This document shows, piece by piece, positions 18,007 through 26,885 of a DNA stretch of 64,000 nt; positions within the stretch are counted from its first letter, which is position 1, and each line of letters begins with the position of its first letter. A program made the translations under genes and the position numbers. Below the pieces are notes generated by a model, which was given only the letters and a program-made list of their open reading frames with translations, was not told the origin of the DNA and did no database searches. This stretch comes from JALYOC01 sp036675345 (GTDB lineage: Bacteria; Myxococcota; Myxococcia; Myxococcales; Myxococcaceae). The stretch spans positions 248,001 to 312,000 of the forward strand of contig JAKFFE010000021.1 in NCBI GenBank assembly GCA_036675345.1. Direction: 5' to 3'.

Positions 18007-18038
18007 TGGTTGCGGCAGGCGACTGTCCGCCGCAACCA
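18007..18038. terminator. Bidirectional hairpin between convergent genes
   Basis: TGGTTGCGGC and GCCGCAACCA form a perfect 10-bp stem around a 12-nt loop, between the stops of the small membrane protein gene (17957) and aglZ (18050). The position and strength fit a shared terminator, although there is no U-tract on either strand. Confidence 0.6.
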
Positions 18039-18049
18039 GGGCCCGCTGG

Positions 18050-21000
18050 CTACTTGTCCAGGTCGTCCACCAGCGAGGACCACTCGTCGTCGCTCTTGGG
18101 GGCCTGGATCATCATCGTCCGGTCCTCGGAGTCCATCTCGACGGAAGCGGCGGGCACGCCCTTCTTGGCGGGGGGCGCGGAGGTGACCCCGGTGCGGGTC
18201 GGCGGCCGGGCGATCCCCGGAGGCGACCTTCCCGCCGGCTGGGTGTTTCCCCCGTCGGAGAGCTTGGCGGCCAGGCCCACCCGGGTGGCGGGCTCATCCT
18301 CGCCGAAGGCGGCGGCGATCGACTTGGCGCCCACCGCGGTGTTGGCGGCCTTGGGCGCCGGGCCCACGTTGGTGGCGCCTCCGGAAGCAGCCCCGCCGGA
18401 CTTGGTCTTGTAGCGGGCCAGCTCCAGCTCCACCACCTTGAGCGCCTTGCTCTTCTCCTGGACGGTCTGCTGCAGCCGGGTGACCTCCTGGGCCTTGAGC
18501 TGCTCGCGGCGGTCCATCTCCGCCTTGTGCTTGGCGGTGAGCTCCTCCTGCTCTTTCCAGATCCGCGCCTCCAGGTCCTTGCGCTCCTTCTGGGCGGCGG
18601 CCAGCTTGGCAGACGCGTCGTTGGCCCGGGCCTCGGCGGCGGCGACCTTGGCGTTGGCCTCCTTCTCCGCGCGCACCTTGGCGCCGTGGGAGTTCTCCAC
18701 CGCCAGCTCCAGCTCCTGGATCTTCCGGGCGCGGGTGGCCTGCTGGGCCTGGGTGTCCTTGAGCTTGGTCTCGTACTCCGCGGCTCGGGCCTGGGACTCG
18801 GTGGTCACCTGGTTCAGCTTGGCGTCGGTCTTGGAGTACTTGGAGAACAGCTCGTCGTACTGGCGCTTGGCCTCGGCCTTGGCGTTCTGCAGCGCCACCG
18901 ACAGCTCCTGCACCTTGGCGCTCTGCTGGGAGAGCTGCGAGCCGAGGCTGGACTTGACCGAGTCCCGCTCGGCCATCACCTGGGCATGCGCGTTGGCCGC
19001 GGCCTTCAGCTTCTCGTCCAGCTCGACGCGGGTGGACTCCAGCTCGTGGGTGGTGGCCTCCAGCCGCTGCCCCAGATCCAGCTGCAGCCGGACCATCTCC
19101 TCCGAGGCGGCCTTGGCCTTGGACTCCGCCGCCTTCAGCGCCTCCGCCTTGGCGTTGCCATCCCGGGTCAAGGCCTCGATCTGGCGCTTGGCCTCGGTGG
19201 TGGTGTGCTGCAGCTTGCGCTGGGTGTCGGAGAGCTCCTTGGCCTTGCCGGCCAGGTCGGTCTCGTACAGCTCGTCGCGGCGCGCGGCCTCCTCGGCGGC
19301 GGCGGCCAGCTTCTCGTCCAGCGCGTGCCGCGCCTCCTCCAGCTGCGCCACGTGCGCGGTGAGCTGGGTGGCCTGCTGCACCCGGGTCCCGATCTCGTTC
19401 TTCAGCTGGGAGAGGTGTTCCTCGTGCGCGGCGTTCTGCTCGCGCTGGTCGGCCAGAGCCTCATCCAACCCGGCGATGCGGGCCGCGGCCTCCTCGCGGG
19501 ACTGCAGATGGGTGGCCTGCTCGGTGGCCAGCTCGGAGCGGGTGTCCGCCAGCTGGGACTGGGTGGAGGCCAGCTCCACCTGGGTCTTCTCCAGGGCGTC
19601 CTGCAGGGCGTCACGCTCACCGGTGAGCTGGGAGATCGAGGCCCGGGCCCCGTCCAGCTGCTCCTCCAGCGCGTCGCGGGACTGCGCCAGCGACGAGAGC
19701 TCACCCTGGGTGTCGCTCAGCTGCTGGGTCAGCTGGTCGCGCTGGCCGGAGGTCTGGTTCAGCTGAACCAGGGTGCGATCGTAGCTCTGCTGGGTCTCCT
19801 GCAGGCTTCCCACGGTGGCTTCCAGCTCGCCGCGGATCGACGCCAGCTCCGCCTCGGTGGCGGACAGCTTCTCGGTCAGCGCCTCGCGCTGGTCGATGGT
19901 CTGGTTGAGCTGGACCAGGGTCTGGTCGTAGCTCTGACTGGTCTGCTGCAAGGTGGACTGGGTGGCCTCCAGGTCGCTGCGGACAGACGCCAGGTCCGCC
20001 TCGGTGGCGGACAGCCTCTCGGTCAGCGAATCCCGCTGGTCGATGGTCTGGTTGAGCTGGACCAGGGTCTGGTCGTAGCTCTGACTGGTCTGCTGCAAGG
20101 TGGCCTGGGTGGCCTCCAGGTCTCCGCGGACAGTCGCCAGGTCCGCCTCGGTGGCGGCCAGCTTCTCGGTCAGCGAATCGCGCTGGTCGCTGGTCTGGTT
20201 GAGCTGGGCCAGGGTCTGGTCGTAGCTCTGACTGGTCTGCTGCAAGGTGGCCTGGGTGGCCTCCAGGTCTCCCTGGGTGCTGGCCAGGGTGGCCTGGGTC
20301 TGGGCCAGGGTCTCCCGGGTGGCGTCCAGCGAATCGTTGGCCTCGCCCAGCGCCCGATCGGTGGCGGTCAGCCGCGCGGTCAGCTGCTGCTCCAGCAGGT
20401 CCTTGGCGTCGGTGAGCGCCGCCAGCTGACCGGTCAGCTCGGCCAGGCTGCCGTCCTTGACCGAGATCTCGGTCTGCAGCCCGAACACCTGCTCCTGGAA
20501 GGAGGTGATCTCCTTGTTGGCCTGCTCCAGCCTGCCGCTCAGGTCGGACTCCAGCTGGTTCTTGGCGGCGGTGAGGGTGGCCAGCTCTTCGGCCAGCTCC
20601 TCTTCGCGGTCGGCCAGGGTGGCCCGGGCCGCCTCCAGTTCGCCCTCCAGATCGCCCAGCTTCTCCGAGTTGGCCTGCAGCTGCGACTGCAGCTCGGCCT
20701 CGGTCTTCTCCGACCGCTCGATGCTCTCGGCCAGCTCCTGGCGGAGGGCGGCGATCTTGGCGTCGCGCTCGGCGGTGCGCTCCTCCAGCTGCTCGGCGGT
20801 CTCCTGCGCCAGCACCCGGGCCTCGTCGCGCTCGGTGGTGGTGGCGGCAAGCCGGGCGTCCAGGTCCTGGATCTCGGCCTCGTGCTGCCCCTTGGTCTCG
20901 GACCGCTCGGTGGTCAGCCGGCGGATCTCCTCGGCGGCCAGATCCCCGCGCTCGTTGGCGGCCTGCAGCTCGGCGTTGAGCCGCTCCACGGTGGCGGCGC

Positions 21001-22309
21001 GCTCGGCGCGGGCCTTCTCCAACTCCTCGGCCAGCGCGGCGCTGGTGGACTCGTAGGCGGCGTACTTGGCGTCCCGCTCGGAGACGGTGGAGGCCAGGTC
21101 CGCCTCCACCTGCTGCAGGTTCCCCTTGAGGCCGGTGATCTCTTCGTCGCGGGCGCGGACCGCGTCGTTGAGCTTCTGCTCCTTGACCTCGAACTCCAGG
21201 GTGGTGACGTTGAGCTGCTTGTCCAGCTGGTCGTACTGGTTGCGCTGGTTCTCCAGGTCGCTGGCGCGGCGGCCCAGCTCCTCGTCACGACCGGCGATCT
21301 CGCGGCGAAGGACGTTGATGTCCTTCTCCTTGGCCGCCACCACCTCGATCAGGTCCTTCTCGGTGGCGAACTTCTGCAGCAGCAGATCGTCCACCGTGGC
21401 GCCGTGCTCGCGCTCCTTGGTGACCATCGTCTGCTGGGCCTCGTTGAAGCGGCGGAGCAGATCGTCCACCTGCATCTTCAGGCCCTGCAGCTCCACGTCC
21501 TTCTCGTGGACCCGGTCCTCCACCGACAGCAGCTCGCGCTCGCGGACGCCCCAGATCTCGGAGAGGCGGGCCAGCTGGGCCTCACGCGACTTGAGCTCGT
21601 CGCGCAGGATCTGGATCTTCCCCTCCGGGGTGCCCATCAGGTCGCGCCGCGGCGCCGGGCGCTTGCCCTGACGGGACTCGGCCAAAAGCTCGGTCTTGCG
21701 GTCGGCGATGGAGGCGAACGCGCGGTCCAGGAAGCTGCGGTCGTCGTCGGTGATCGCGCTGCGCCGTTCGCGCTTGGGAAGCTTGGGGGGCCCGCCGGCG
21801 GCAGGCATCCGCAGGGGAGGAGGCATGGGGGCCGCCATCGGGGGCGGGGCCTCGCCGGTGGAGGGGCTGGTGCCCCGGGCGATGGCGTCGTCCAGGGTCG
21901 CGTCCACGTCATCCACGTCCACTTCGGCTGCCTCCGCCGCGGGAACGATCCCGCGCGCCATCTCCGCCAGTTGGTCCAGCTCGAAGGGGATGGCCAGATA
22001 ACCATCCGCCGCGCCGGGGGACACGGCGTGCTGATTGAGTCCGTCCACCCCCATCTCGGAGGAGAGGAGCAGGACCTTGAGGTTCTGGCCCCATTTGCCC
22101 TTCTTCACCTGGCCGCAGAGCACGAAACCGGACTGATCCGGCAGCTCGGCGCGGAGGACAACGAGGTCGGGACGACGTTTGTCCAGCTCACGCAAGGCAT
22201 CTGCGGCGCTGGGAGCCATGGCCGTCTGGTAGCCCGCGTCCTTGAGGACGGAGGCCATGCTGAGGGCAAATTCGCTCTGGCTTTCGACGATAAGTACGCG
22301 GCGGTCCAT
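18050..22309 (-). CDS. aglZ: AglZ-like gliding motility protein (pseudo-receiver plus long coiled coil)
   Basis: The 1419-residue protein matches the layout of Myxococcus xanthus AglZ (about 1.4 kaa): an N-terminal receiver fold beginning MDRRVLIVESQ, a proline-rich linker (about 140-185), then coiled coil from about 215 to 1310 and a short disordered tail. AglZ organises adventurous-motility focal-adhesion complexes at the cell pole and interacts with MglA and Frz signalling. The receiver is non-canonical: E9/S10 replace the acidic pair, R53 replaces the phospho-acceptor Asp, and AIPFE replaces the KPF lysine. The coil contains 49-residue near-identical repeats (19722-20278). The related FrzS is an alternative, but the start sequence is AglZ-like. 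ATG at 22309 has only a weak ribosome site. Confidence 0.85.
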   Translation of the reverse strand: MDRRVLIVESQSEFALSMASVLKDAGYQTAMAPSAADALRELDKRRPDLVVLRAELPDQSGFVLCGQVKKGKWGQNLKVLLLSSEMGVDGLNQHAVSPGAADGYLAIPFELDQLAEMARGIVPAAEAAEVDVDDVDATLDDAIARGTSPSTGEAPPPMAAPMPPPLRMPAAGGPPKLPKRERRSAITDDDRSFLDRAFASIADRKTELLAESRQGKRPAPRRDLMGTPEGKIQILRDELKSREAQLARLSEIWGVRERELLSVEDRVHEKDVELQGLKMQVDDLLRRFNEAQQTMVTKEREHGATVDDLLLQKFATEKDLIEVVAAKEKDINVLRREIAGRDEELGRRASDLENQRNQYDQLDKQLNVTTLEFEVKEQKLNDAVRARDEEITGLKGNLQQVEADLASTVSERDAKYAAYESTSAALAEELEKARAERAATVERLNAELQAANERGDLAAEEIRRLTTERSETKGQHEAEIQDLDARLAATTTERDEARVLAQETAEQLEERTAERDAKIAALRQELAESIERSEKTEAELQSQLQANSEKLGDLEGELEAARATLADREEELAEELATLTAAKNQLESDLSGRLEQANKEITSFQEQVFGLQTEISVKDGSLAELTGQLAALTDAKDLLEQQLTARLTATDRALGEANDSLDATRETLAQTQATLASTQGDLEATQATLQQTSQSYDQTLAQLNQTSDQRDSLTEKLAATEADLATVRGDLEATQATLQQTSQSYDQTLVQLNQTIDQRDSLTERLSATEADLASVRSDLEATQSTLQQTSQSYDQTLVQLNQTIDQREALTEKLSATEAELASIRGELEATVGSLQETQQSYDRTLVQLNQTSGQRDQLTQQLSDTQGELSSLAQSRDALEEQLDGARASISQLTGERDALQDALEKTQVELASTQSQLADTRSELATEQATHLQSREEAAARIAGLDEALADQREQNAAHEEHLSQLKNEIGTRVQQATQLTAHVAQLEEARHALDEKLAAAAEEAARRDELYETDLAGKAKELSDTQRKLQHTTTEAKRQIEALTRDGNAKAEALKAAESKAKAASEEMVRLQLDLGQRLEATTHELESTRVELDEKLKAAANAHAQVMAERDSVKSSLGSQLSQQSAKVQELSVALQNAKAEAKRQYDELFSKYSKTDAKLNQVTTESQARAAEYETKLKDTQAQQATRARKIQELELAVENSHGAKVRAEKEANAKVAAAEARANDASAKLAAAQKERKDLEARIWKEQEELTAKHKAEMDRREQLKAQEVTRLQQTVQEKSKALKVVELELARYKTKSGGAASGGATNVGPAPKAANTAVGAKSIAAAFGEDEPATRVGLAAKLSDGGNTQPAGRSPPGIARPPTRTGVTSAPPAKKGVPAASVEMDSEDRTMMIQAPKSDDEWSSLVDDLDK
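19722..20278 (-). repeat. 147-bp tandem repeats inside aglZ
   Basis: A 147-bp unit (49 codons, exactly seven heptads) recurs in tandem. The shared stretch containing gtcgtagctctg begins at 19774, 20 kb + 68 (20068 for the matching base in copy three), 19921 and 20215, a constant spacing of 147. Each unit reads like LNQT..QRDSLTEKL then EATQ.TLQQTSQSYDQT. Three units are nearly complete, with partial copies at both ends; the copy at 19774 is the most diverged. This suggests recent tandem duplication within the coiled coil. Confidence 0.9.
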
Positions 22310-22383
22310 GGAGTGGTCGGTCTATCCTACCGACCGGGGACGCGCGTTGGGAAACGTGCTGTCGACGGGTGGTTGGCCGCCCA

Positions 22384-24015
22384 TCATCCTGGGGGGCGAC
22401 CGCCGTCATCCCGGCCCGGAAAATTGGTGGGAGGGGTGTGTCGGGCAAACTCCACTCCGTCGGGCGGGCAATAGCCGTACAGAAGCTGCGCAAACCACGG
22501 ATCCGGCACCCCCGCCTTTGAGGGCCGTCCGGCAGGCAGGGAGACGGGGGCTCGGGGGGCTGGCCCGGAGAAGGTGTCGATCACCTCCACGATGTCCTCC
22601 AGCTGGACCTCCTCCACGCCTTCCGGGGCGGGGAGGGTGGCGATCTGCGTGGTCTCGCCATTGGCGCTGCGCCTGGTTCGCAGCGCGGGTTCGGTGTCCG
22701 GCTGCGCCGATTTGGAGGGGGGGCCGCCGAGGCGCCCGGCGGGGGTGGTGCCGGTCCCCGGCCTTCCTTCCAGGACGCGGCTGGTGGGGGTGGCGGTGTG
22801 GGTGGGATCCTTATGGTCCGAGACCCCGGTGGGCGCCTTGAGGCCGCTGCGCCGCAAGAGCTCTGCGTAGAGTTCCAGCAGCCTCGGCTTGAGCACCGCG
22901 CTGGAGAGGATGCGCTGGGCCTCGGCGCGGCCCTGGGCGCCCAGCTCGGCGCGCAGCTGCGGGGTCTTGGCCAGTTGCACCAACAGGTCCGCCAGAGCGG
23001 TGGCGTCACCCGCGGGGAAGAAGCGGGTGGCGGCGGCGGGCAGCAGCTCGCGGGTGATCGGGAGATCGGAGGCAACCACCGGACGGCCGGCGGCCAGATA
23101 GTCGGAGGCCTTGGCCAGCTCTCCTCCCTGCAGCCGGTTGCGCTCCGAGTCCTCCAGGGGCAGCAGGCCCACGTCACAGTTGGCCAACAGGCCAGGCAGG
23201 GCGTCGGCGGCCACCGCCGGGTGGAAGCTGACGTGGGCGGAGAGGCCCAGCTCGGTGACCAGCTCCTCCAGCCTCCGCTGCCACTCGGACTGGCGGGGGC
23301 CGGCCAGGGTCAGCGAACCCGGCGCCTGGCCCAGCATCCGCTTGAAGGCGTGCAGCAACACCGGGACGCCCTGCCACCCGACCTGGCTGCCCAGGTAGAG
23401 CAGCCGGATCGGGGTCTGGGTCGGCTCGCCCACCACCTGGGAGGCGTAGGTCTCGGTGGCCACCGGCGCGCGCACCACCTGGACATGATCCGGGGCCACG
23501 CCCAACGAGTAGATGTACCGCTGGGTGAGCGGGGAGCCGGTGAGCACCAGATCCGAATTCATCAGGCAGTACAGCTCCTGGCGGCGGACCTTCGACAGCA
23601 GCTTGCGATCCCCCTCCAGCTGCGGATGGGTGTAGCGCAGCTCCAGGGAGGGAAAGCTCTGCGCGTCGTAGACGGTGCGGAAGTTGTGCTCCACCCGCAG
23701 CTCGCAGAGCGGGTAGCCCCCGAACGGGTCCATGAAGTGGACCACCGCGTACTCCTCGCTCTCCAACTGCCGGCGCACCGCGCGCTCGAAGGCCTGGGCC
23801 CGGCTGGAGAGATCGCCTGCGCCCACTGGCACCCGGAGCAACCGCGCCCCGTGGTATCGCTCGATGTGCGACACGTCGGGCGTCTTGGCAGAGAGGACGA
23901 CCGTGGAGTACCTACCCTGCAGGGCGCGCAGATACTCAGTCATGCGTCGGGACGCGCCGGTGGGCGACGGAACCACGTCGAAGCTGCAGAGCAGGATTCT
24001 GGGCAGCTCGCTCAA
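22384..24015 (-). CDS. Family 4 glycosyltransferase with long C-terminal extension
   Basis: Residues 1-375 are a GT-B fold transferase: an N-terminal RILLCSFDVVPSPTGASRR segment, the mid-protein RLLYLGSQVGWQGVPVLL acceptor-to-donor domain junction, and the donor-binding GGELAKASDYLAAGRPVVAS region. About 165 residues of low-complexity Pro/Thr/Arg-rich extension follow, with an acidic patch (EGVEEVQLEDIVEVID). It should add a sugar from a nucleotide donor to an unknown acceptor in the cytoplasm. The only good start is TTG at 24015. The gene is divergent from the DUF4912/GH57 pair, hinting at a common role in polysaccharide metabolism. Confidence 0.83.
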   Translation of the reverse strand: MSELPRILLCSFDVVPSPTGASRRMTEYLRALQGRYSTVVLSAKTPDVSHIERYHGARLLRVPVGAGDLSSRAQAFERAVRRQLESEEYAVVHFMDPFGGYPLCELRVEHNFRTVYDAQSFPSLELRYTHPQLEGDRKLLSKVRRQELYCLMNSDLVLTGSPLTQRYIYSLGVAPDHVQVVRAPVATETYASQVVGEPTQTPIRLLYLGSQVGWQGVPVLLHAFKRMLGQAPGSLTLAGPRQSEWQRRLEELVTELGLSAHVSFHPAVAADALPGLLANCDVGLLPLEDSERNRLQGGELAKASDYLAAGRPVVASDLPITRELLPAAATRFFPAGDATALADLLVQLAKTPQLRAELGAQGRAEAQRILSSAVLKPRLLELYAELLRRSGLKAPTGVSDHKDPTHTATPTSRVLEGRPGTGTTPAGRLGGPPSKSAQPDTEPALRTRRSANGETTQIATLPAPEGVEEVQLEDIVEVIDTFSGPAPRAPVSLPAGRPSKAGVPDPWFAQLLYGYCPPDGVEFARHTPPTNFPGRDDGGRPPG

Positions 24016-24039
24016 ACGGCCGTGAGCCTACTTGAGCTG

Positions 24040-24092
24040 CCGCAATCCGGGCAGCCGATCTGGAAAACTTCCAACGTTCTGCGGGATTGCGG
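24040..24092. promoter_or_regulatory. Nested inverted repeats between divergent glycan genes
   Basis: CCGCAATCC (24040-24048) and GGATTGCGG (24084-24092) are perfect 9-bp inverted arms. Between them, TGGAA-aac-TTCCA (24061-24073) is a second, compact dyad. They lie in the 135-bp gap between the GT4 gene (minus) and the DUF4912 gene (plus), where a regulator could control both. Confidence 0.4.
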
Positions 24093-24150
24093 GCGTTTAG
24101 GCCCGGGGTGGATTGACCGGACCCACATGAGCGCATAAAGCCCGAAGGAC

Positions 24151-26880
24151 ATGGCCGATCGTGCAAAACCTACCTTGGCGTACCTTCGCGAACTGGCCCA
24201 GAAGAAGCTGGGACCCGGGCACAGCAAGCTGCGGCGCGAGGAGCTGCTCCAGGCGCTGGCGAAGTTCCTGCCCACGGAGCGGGAGAAGGCCGACAAGCCG
24301 AGCGCCCGGCGTGCTCCGGTGGTCCAGTCGGCCATGAAGAAGACCCCGGCAGGGGAGGGCGCCAAGAAGAGCGCGCCCGAGGCAGAGCCCGCCAAGGCGT
24401 CCCGGTCCAAGAAGGTGGCGATCGAAGACGTGGCGGAGGAGCACGAGAAGAAGCGAAGCGCCACGCTGAAGAAGAAGGTGGGCGCCGACTCGCTGGAGGC
24501 GGAGGCCAAGAAGGGTGCGCGCCCGGTGACGGCACGCCTCTCCGAGACCAGGCCGGTCCTCTCCAAGGGGGTGGCCCGGGTGAAGAGCGCCATCGCCAAC
24601 ATCGCCAAGGAGGTCGAGGCCCGGCGGGTGGCCCGCGAGGTGGAGGCGGCCCCCAAGGCAGCGGCGAAGGCGAACATCCAGAAGGAACAGGTCGCCTCCC
24701 GGACGGTGGTCTCCAAGGAGATCGAGCCTTCGAAGTCGGAGCAGGGCCTCCCGGCGGTGAAGAGCGCTGCTCCCAAGAGGGAGACCAAGGCTGAGAAGTC
24801 AGTGGCGACGCCCAGAAGCGAGGCGAAATTGAGCGAGACCCCGAAGCCGTCTGCTGCCGCGAAGACCAAGCCTGCGGCGGTGGAGGCTGCAAAGCCGGCC
24901 GCGGCGAAGGCGAAGGCCGAGACGGTTGAGCCGGCCGCTGCGAAGGCGAAGGCCGAGACGGTTGAGCCGGCCGCTGCGAAGGCGAAGGCCGAGACAGTGG
25001 AGGCTGCGAAGCCGGCTGCTGCGAAGGCGAAGGCCGAGACGGTGGAGGCTGCGAAGCCGGTTCCTGCGAAGGCGAAGGCCGAGACGGTCGAGGCTGCGAA
25101 GCCGGCCGCTGCGAAGGCGAAGGCCGAGACGGTGGAGGCCGCGAAGCCGGTTCCTGCGAAGGCGAAGGCCGAGACGGAGAAGGCTGCGAAGCCGGCCGCT
25201 GCGAAGGCGAAGGCCGAGAAGGTGGAGGCTGCAAAGCCGGCCGCTGCGAAGGCGAAGCCCGAGATGGTGGAGGTTGCGAAGCCGGCCGCCGCGAAGGCCG
25301 AGCCGGGTGAGGCCGCGAAGCCGGCTGCTGCGAAGGCGAAGGCTGAGACAGTGGAGACCGCGAAGCCGGCCGCTGCGAAGGCCGAGGTGGTGGTGGCCGC
25401 GAAGCCGGCTGCTGTGAAAGCGAAGCCAGAGTCAGTGGAGGCTGCCCAGCCGGCCACCGTTGCTCAGGTGGACGTCGAGGCGGTCGCGGTTCCGAAGCCG
25501 GCCCTGGCCCAGACGGCGGAGGCGGGGAACGTCGAGGCGCCGAAGCAGGCCGCCGCTGCCCGCTCCGAAGCAGTCTCGCAGCCGGCGGCTCCCCCCGCCC
25601 GCGAGGCCAGGACCGGTTCCGGCGCGGTGATCACCGAGGCACCCTGGCTCCAGACCGCTGCCAAGCTGCAGGCGGAGCGTGCGGAGACGGTGAAGGTCGC
25701 CACCCAGAACGTGGAGTCCAGGGAGGTGCCGCGCGCGGCACTGGAGCTCAAGGAGGTCCGCTCGGAGCCCGCCGCCTCTGTCGCCGCGGTCCAGGCTCCC
25801 ACCGTCGAGTCCAAGACCACTCCCGCCAGCCCGTCCGGGTCCAAGCCTGCGGCGAACATGACCGCCAAGGTCCCGGCCCCGGCCAGCCCGCCCGAGTCCA
25901 AGCCGGTGGCAAGCGCGCCCGCGCAGGCCACGCCGCCCGCTTTCCATCCTCCTCGCCCCGCTTCCCCTCAGCCCGGGACGCTGCTGGCGCGGGCGACGCT
26001 GGAGGAGACCCCGGCAGTGGTTGCCCGGCAGCTGATTCCCTCCGCCCGGAACGTCGCGCCGTCGCCGACCGAATCGGTGGCCCCGCCCGCTCCCCGTCGT
26101 CGCCGCCGCAACGGGGTTCCGGGAGCGGAGACGGTGGTGGAGGGCTTCTTCGTCGCCCGGATCGCCGGACGCCAGGAAGCCGAGCGCCACGACCTCACCG
26201 ACACCCACGGTGGGTCTCCCTCCGCCTACAGCCAGGGGATGTCCGCGCCGACCTTCCGCCGGATCGTCCTGCTGCCGCGCGACCCCCGGACGCTGTTCGT
26301 GTTCTTCGATCTGGCCACCTCAGGGATTGAGCTGCGCGAGGGCGAGCGGGTGGTGGTGCGGATCTTCGATGATGGCCAGGCGATCCGGCAGCTGGCCGCC
26401 GAGCAGATCTCCCGTGGCTTCTACGTGGATGGGCTTCAGTCGCTGCGCAGCTACTACGCCGAGGCCTGGGCGTTGGGTCCGCAGGGCGAGCGCTTCCTGG
26501 GGCCGTCCTCCAACACGGTGAGCCTGCCGGGCGTGGGCGCTCCCGCCGAACGGGTGCGCTTCCTGAAGGTCCCCTGGACCCTGCCGCTGCCCCGGCTCCG
26601 GGACCTGGCCCGCTCCGGGCAGGTCCGGCTGGCCGAGCGCGACGGCGAGGTCCGGGTCGGGATGCGGCACGCGGTCTGGCATCAGGAGGGCCCCCACGCC
26701 TGGGATCCTTCGATGTCCGGACAGGGACGCTGGATGGTGGTGTCGGAGGACGATTCCGACCAGTACGAGCTCATCGAGCGTGACGTGGAGTACCCCGCCG
26801 GAGAACCTCTCCGCGACGGGCTGCCCACCTCGTCTGGGGCCGGGCGTCCCAGCTCCTTCACCCTGGTTCGTCCCAAGTAG
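24151..26880 (+). CDS. DUF4912 protein with Lys/Ala/Glu repeat region
   Basis: The 909-residue protein has three parts. Residues 4-45 (LAYLRELAQKKLGPGHSKLRREELLQAL) look like a small helical Rho-N/SAP-type domain. Residues 45-680 are low-complexity Lys/Ala/Pro/Glu sequence, including 12-15-residue repeats (AAKPAAAKAKAETVE) at about 245-430. Residues 700-790 (FRRIVLLPRDPRTLFVFFDL through SYYAEAWALG) match the DUF4912 pattern, which is commonly found next to GH57 alpha-glucan enzymes. The ATG at 24151 follows GAAGGAC. The GH57 branching enzyme starts five bases after the stop, so the two are co-transcribed. A glucan-binding or scaffold role is inferred from context only. Confidence 0.82.
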   Translation: MADRAKPTLAYLRELAQKKLGPGHSKLRREELLQALAKFLPTEREKADKPSARRAPVVQSAMKKTPAGEGAKKSAPEAEPAKASRSKKVAIEDVAEEHEKKRSATLKKKVGADSLEAEAKKGARPVTARLSETRPVLSKGVARVKSAIANIAKEVEARRVAREVEAAPKAAAKANIQKEQVASRTVVSKEIEPSKSEQGLPAVKSAAPKRETKAEKSVATPRSEAKLSETPKPSAAAKTKPAAVEAAKPAAAKAKAETVEPAAAKAKAETVEPAAAKAKAETVEAAKPAAAKAKAETVEAAKPVPAKAKAETVEAAKPAAAKAKAETVEAAKPVPAKAKAETEKAAKPAAAKAKAEKVEAAKPAAAKAKPEMVEVAKPAAAKAEPGEAAKPAAAKAKAETVETAKPAAAKAEVVVAAKPAAVKAKPESVEAAQPATVAQVDVEAVAVPKPALAQTAEAGNVEAPKQAAAARSEAVSQPAAPPAREARTGSGAVITEAPWLQTAAKLQAERAETVKVATQNVESREVPRAALELKEVRSEPAASVAAVQAPTVESKTTPASPSGSKPAANMTAKVPAPASPPESKPVASAPAQATPPAFHPPRPASPQPGTLLARATLEETPAVVARQLIPSARNVAPSPTESVAPPAPRRRRRNGVPGAETVVEGFFVARIAGRQEAERHDLTDTHGGSPSAYSQGMSAPTFRRIVLLPRDPRTLFVFFDLATSGIELREGERVVVRIFDDGQAIRQLAAEQISRGFYVDGLQSLRSYYAEAWALGPQGERFLGPSSNTVSLPGVGAPAERVRFLKVPWTLPLPRLRDLARSGQVRLAERDGEVRVGMRHAVWHQEGPHAWDPSMSGQGRWMVVSEDDSDQYELIERDVEYPAGEPLRDGLPTSSGAGRPSSFTLVRPK
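24870..25440 (+). repeat. 45-bp tandem repeat array in the DUF4912 gene
   Basis: Imperfect copies of a 45-bp unit (gctgcgaagccggccgctgc... ending gccgagacggtggag), with some 36-bp copies, run in frame for about 570 bp. They encode AAKPAAAKAKAETVE with small changes such as VPAKAKAE. Unit length is always a multiple of three, so copy-number change would keep the frame. Confidence 0.85.
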
Positions 26881-26885
26881 GGGTC

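Noticed and set aside
18527..22474. Very long open frame on the plus strand opposite aglZ
   Set aside because: It is Gly/Leu/Gln/Arg-rich sequence produced by the complement of a coiled-coil gene with strong third-position GC bias. No domain is visible and aglZ on the other strand is clearly real.
24100..24150. TTGACC near 24113 as a promoter for the DUF4912 gene
   Set aside because: The matching -10 would place the transcript start inside or after the ribosome site, so it cannot be the promoter of the gene as annotated.
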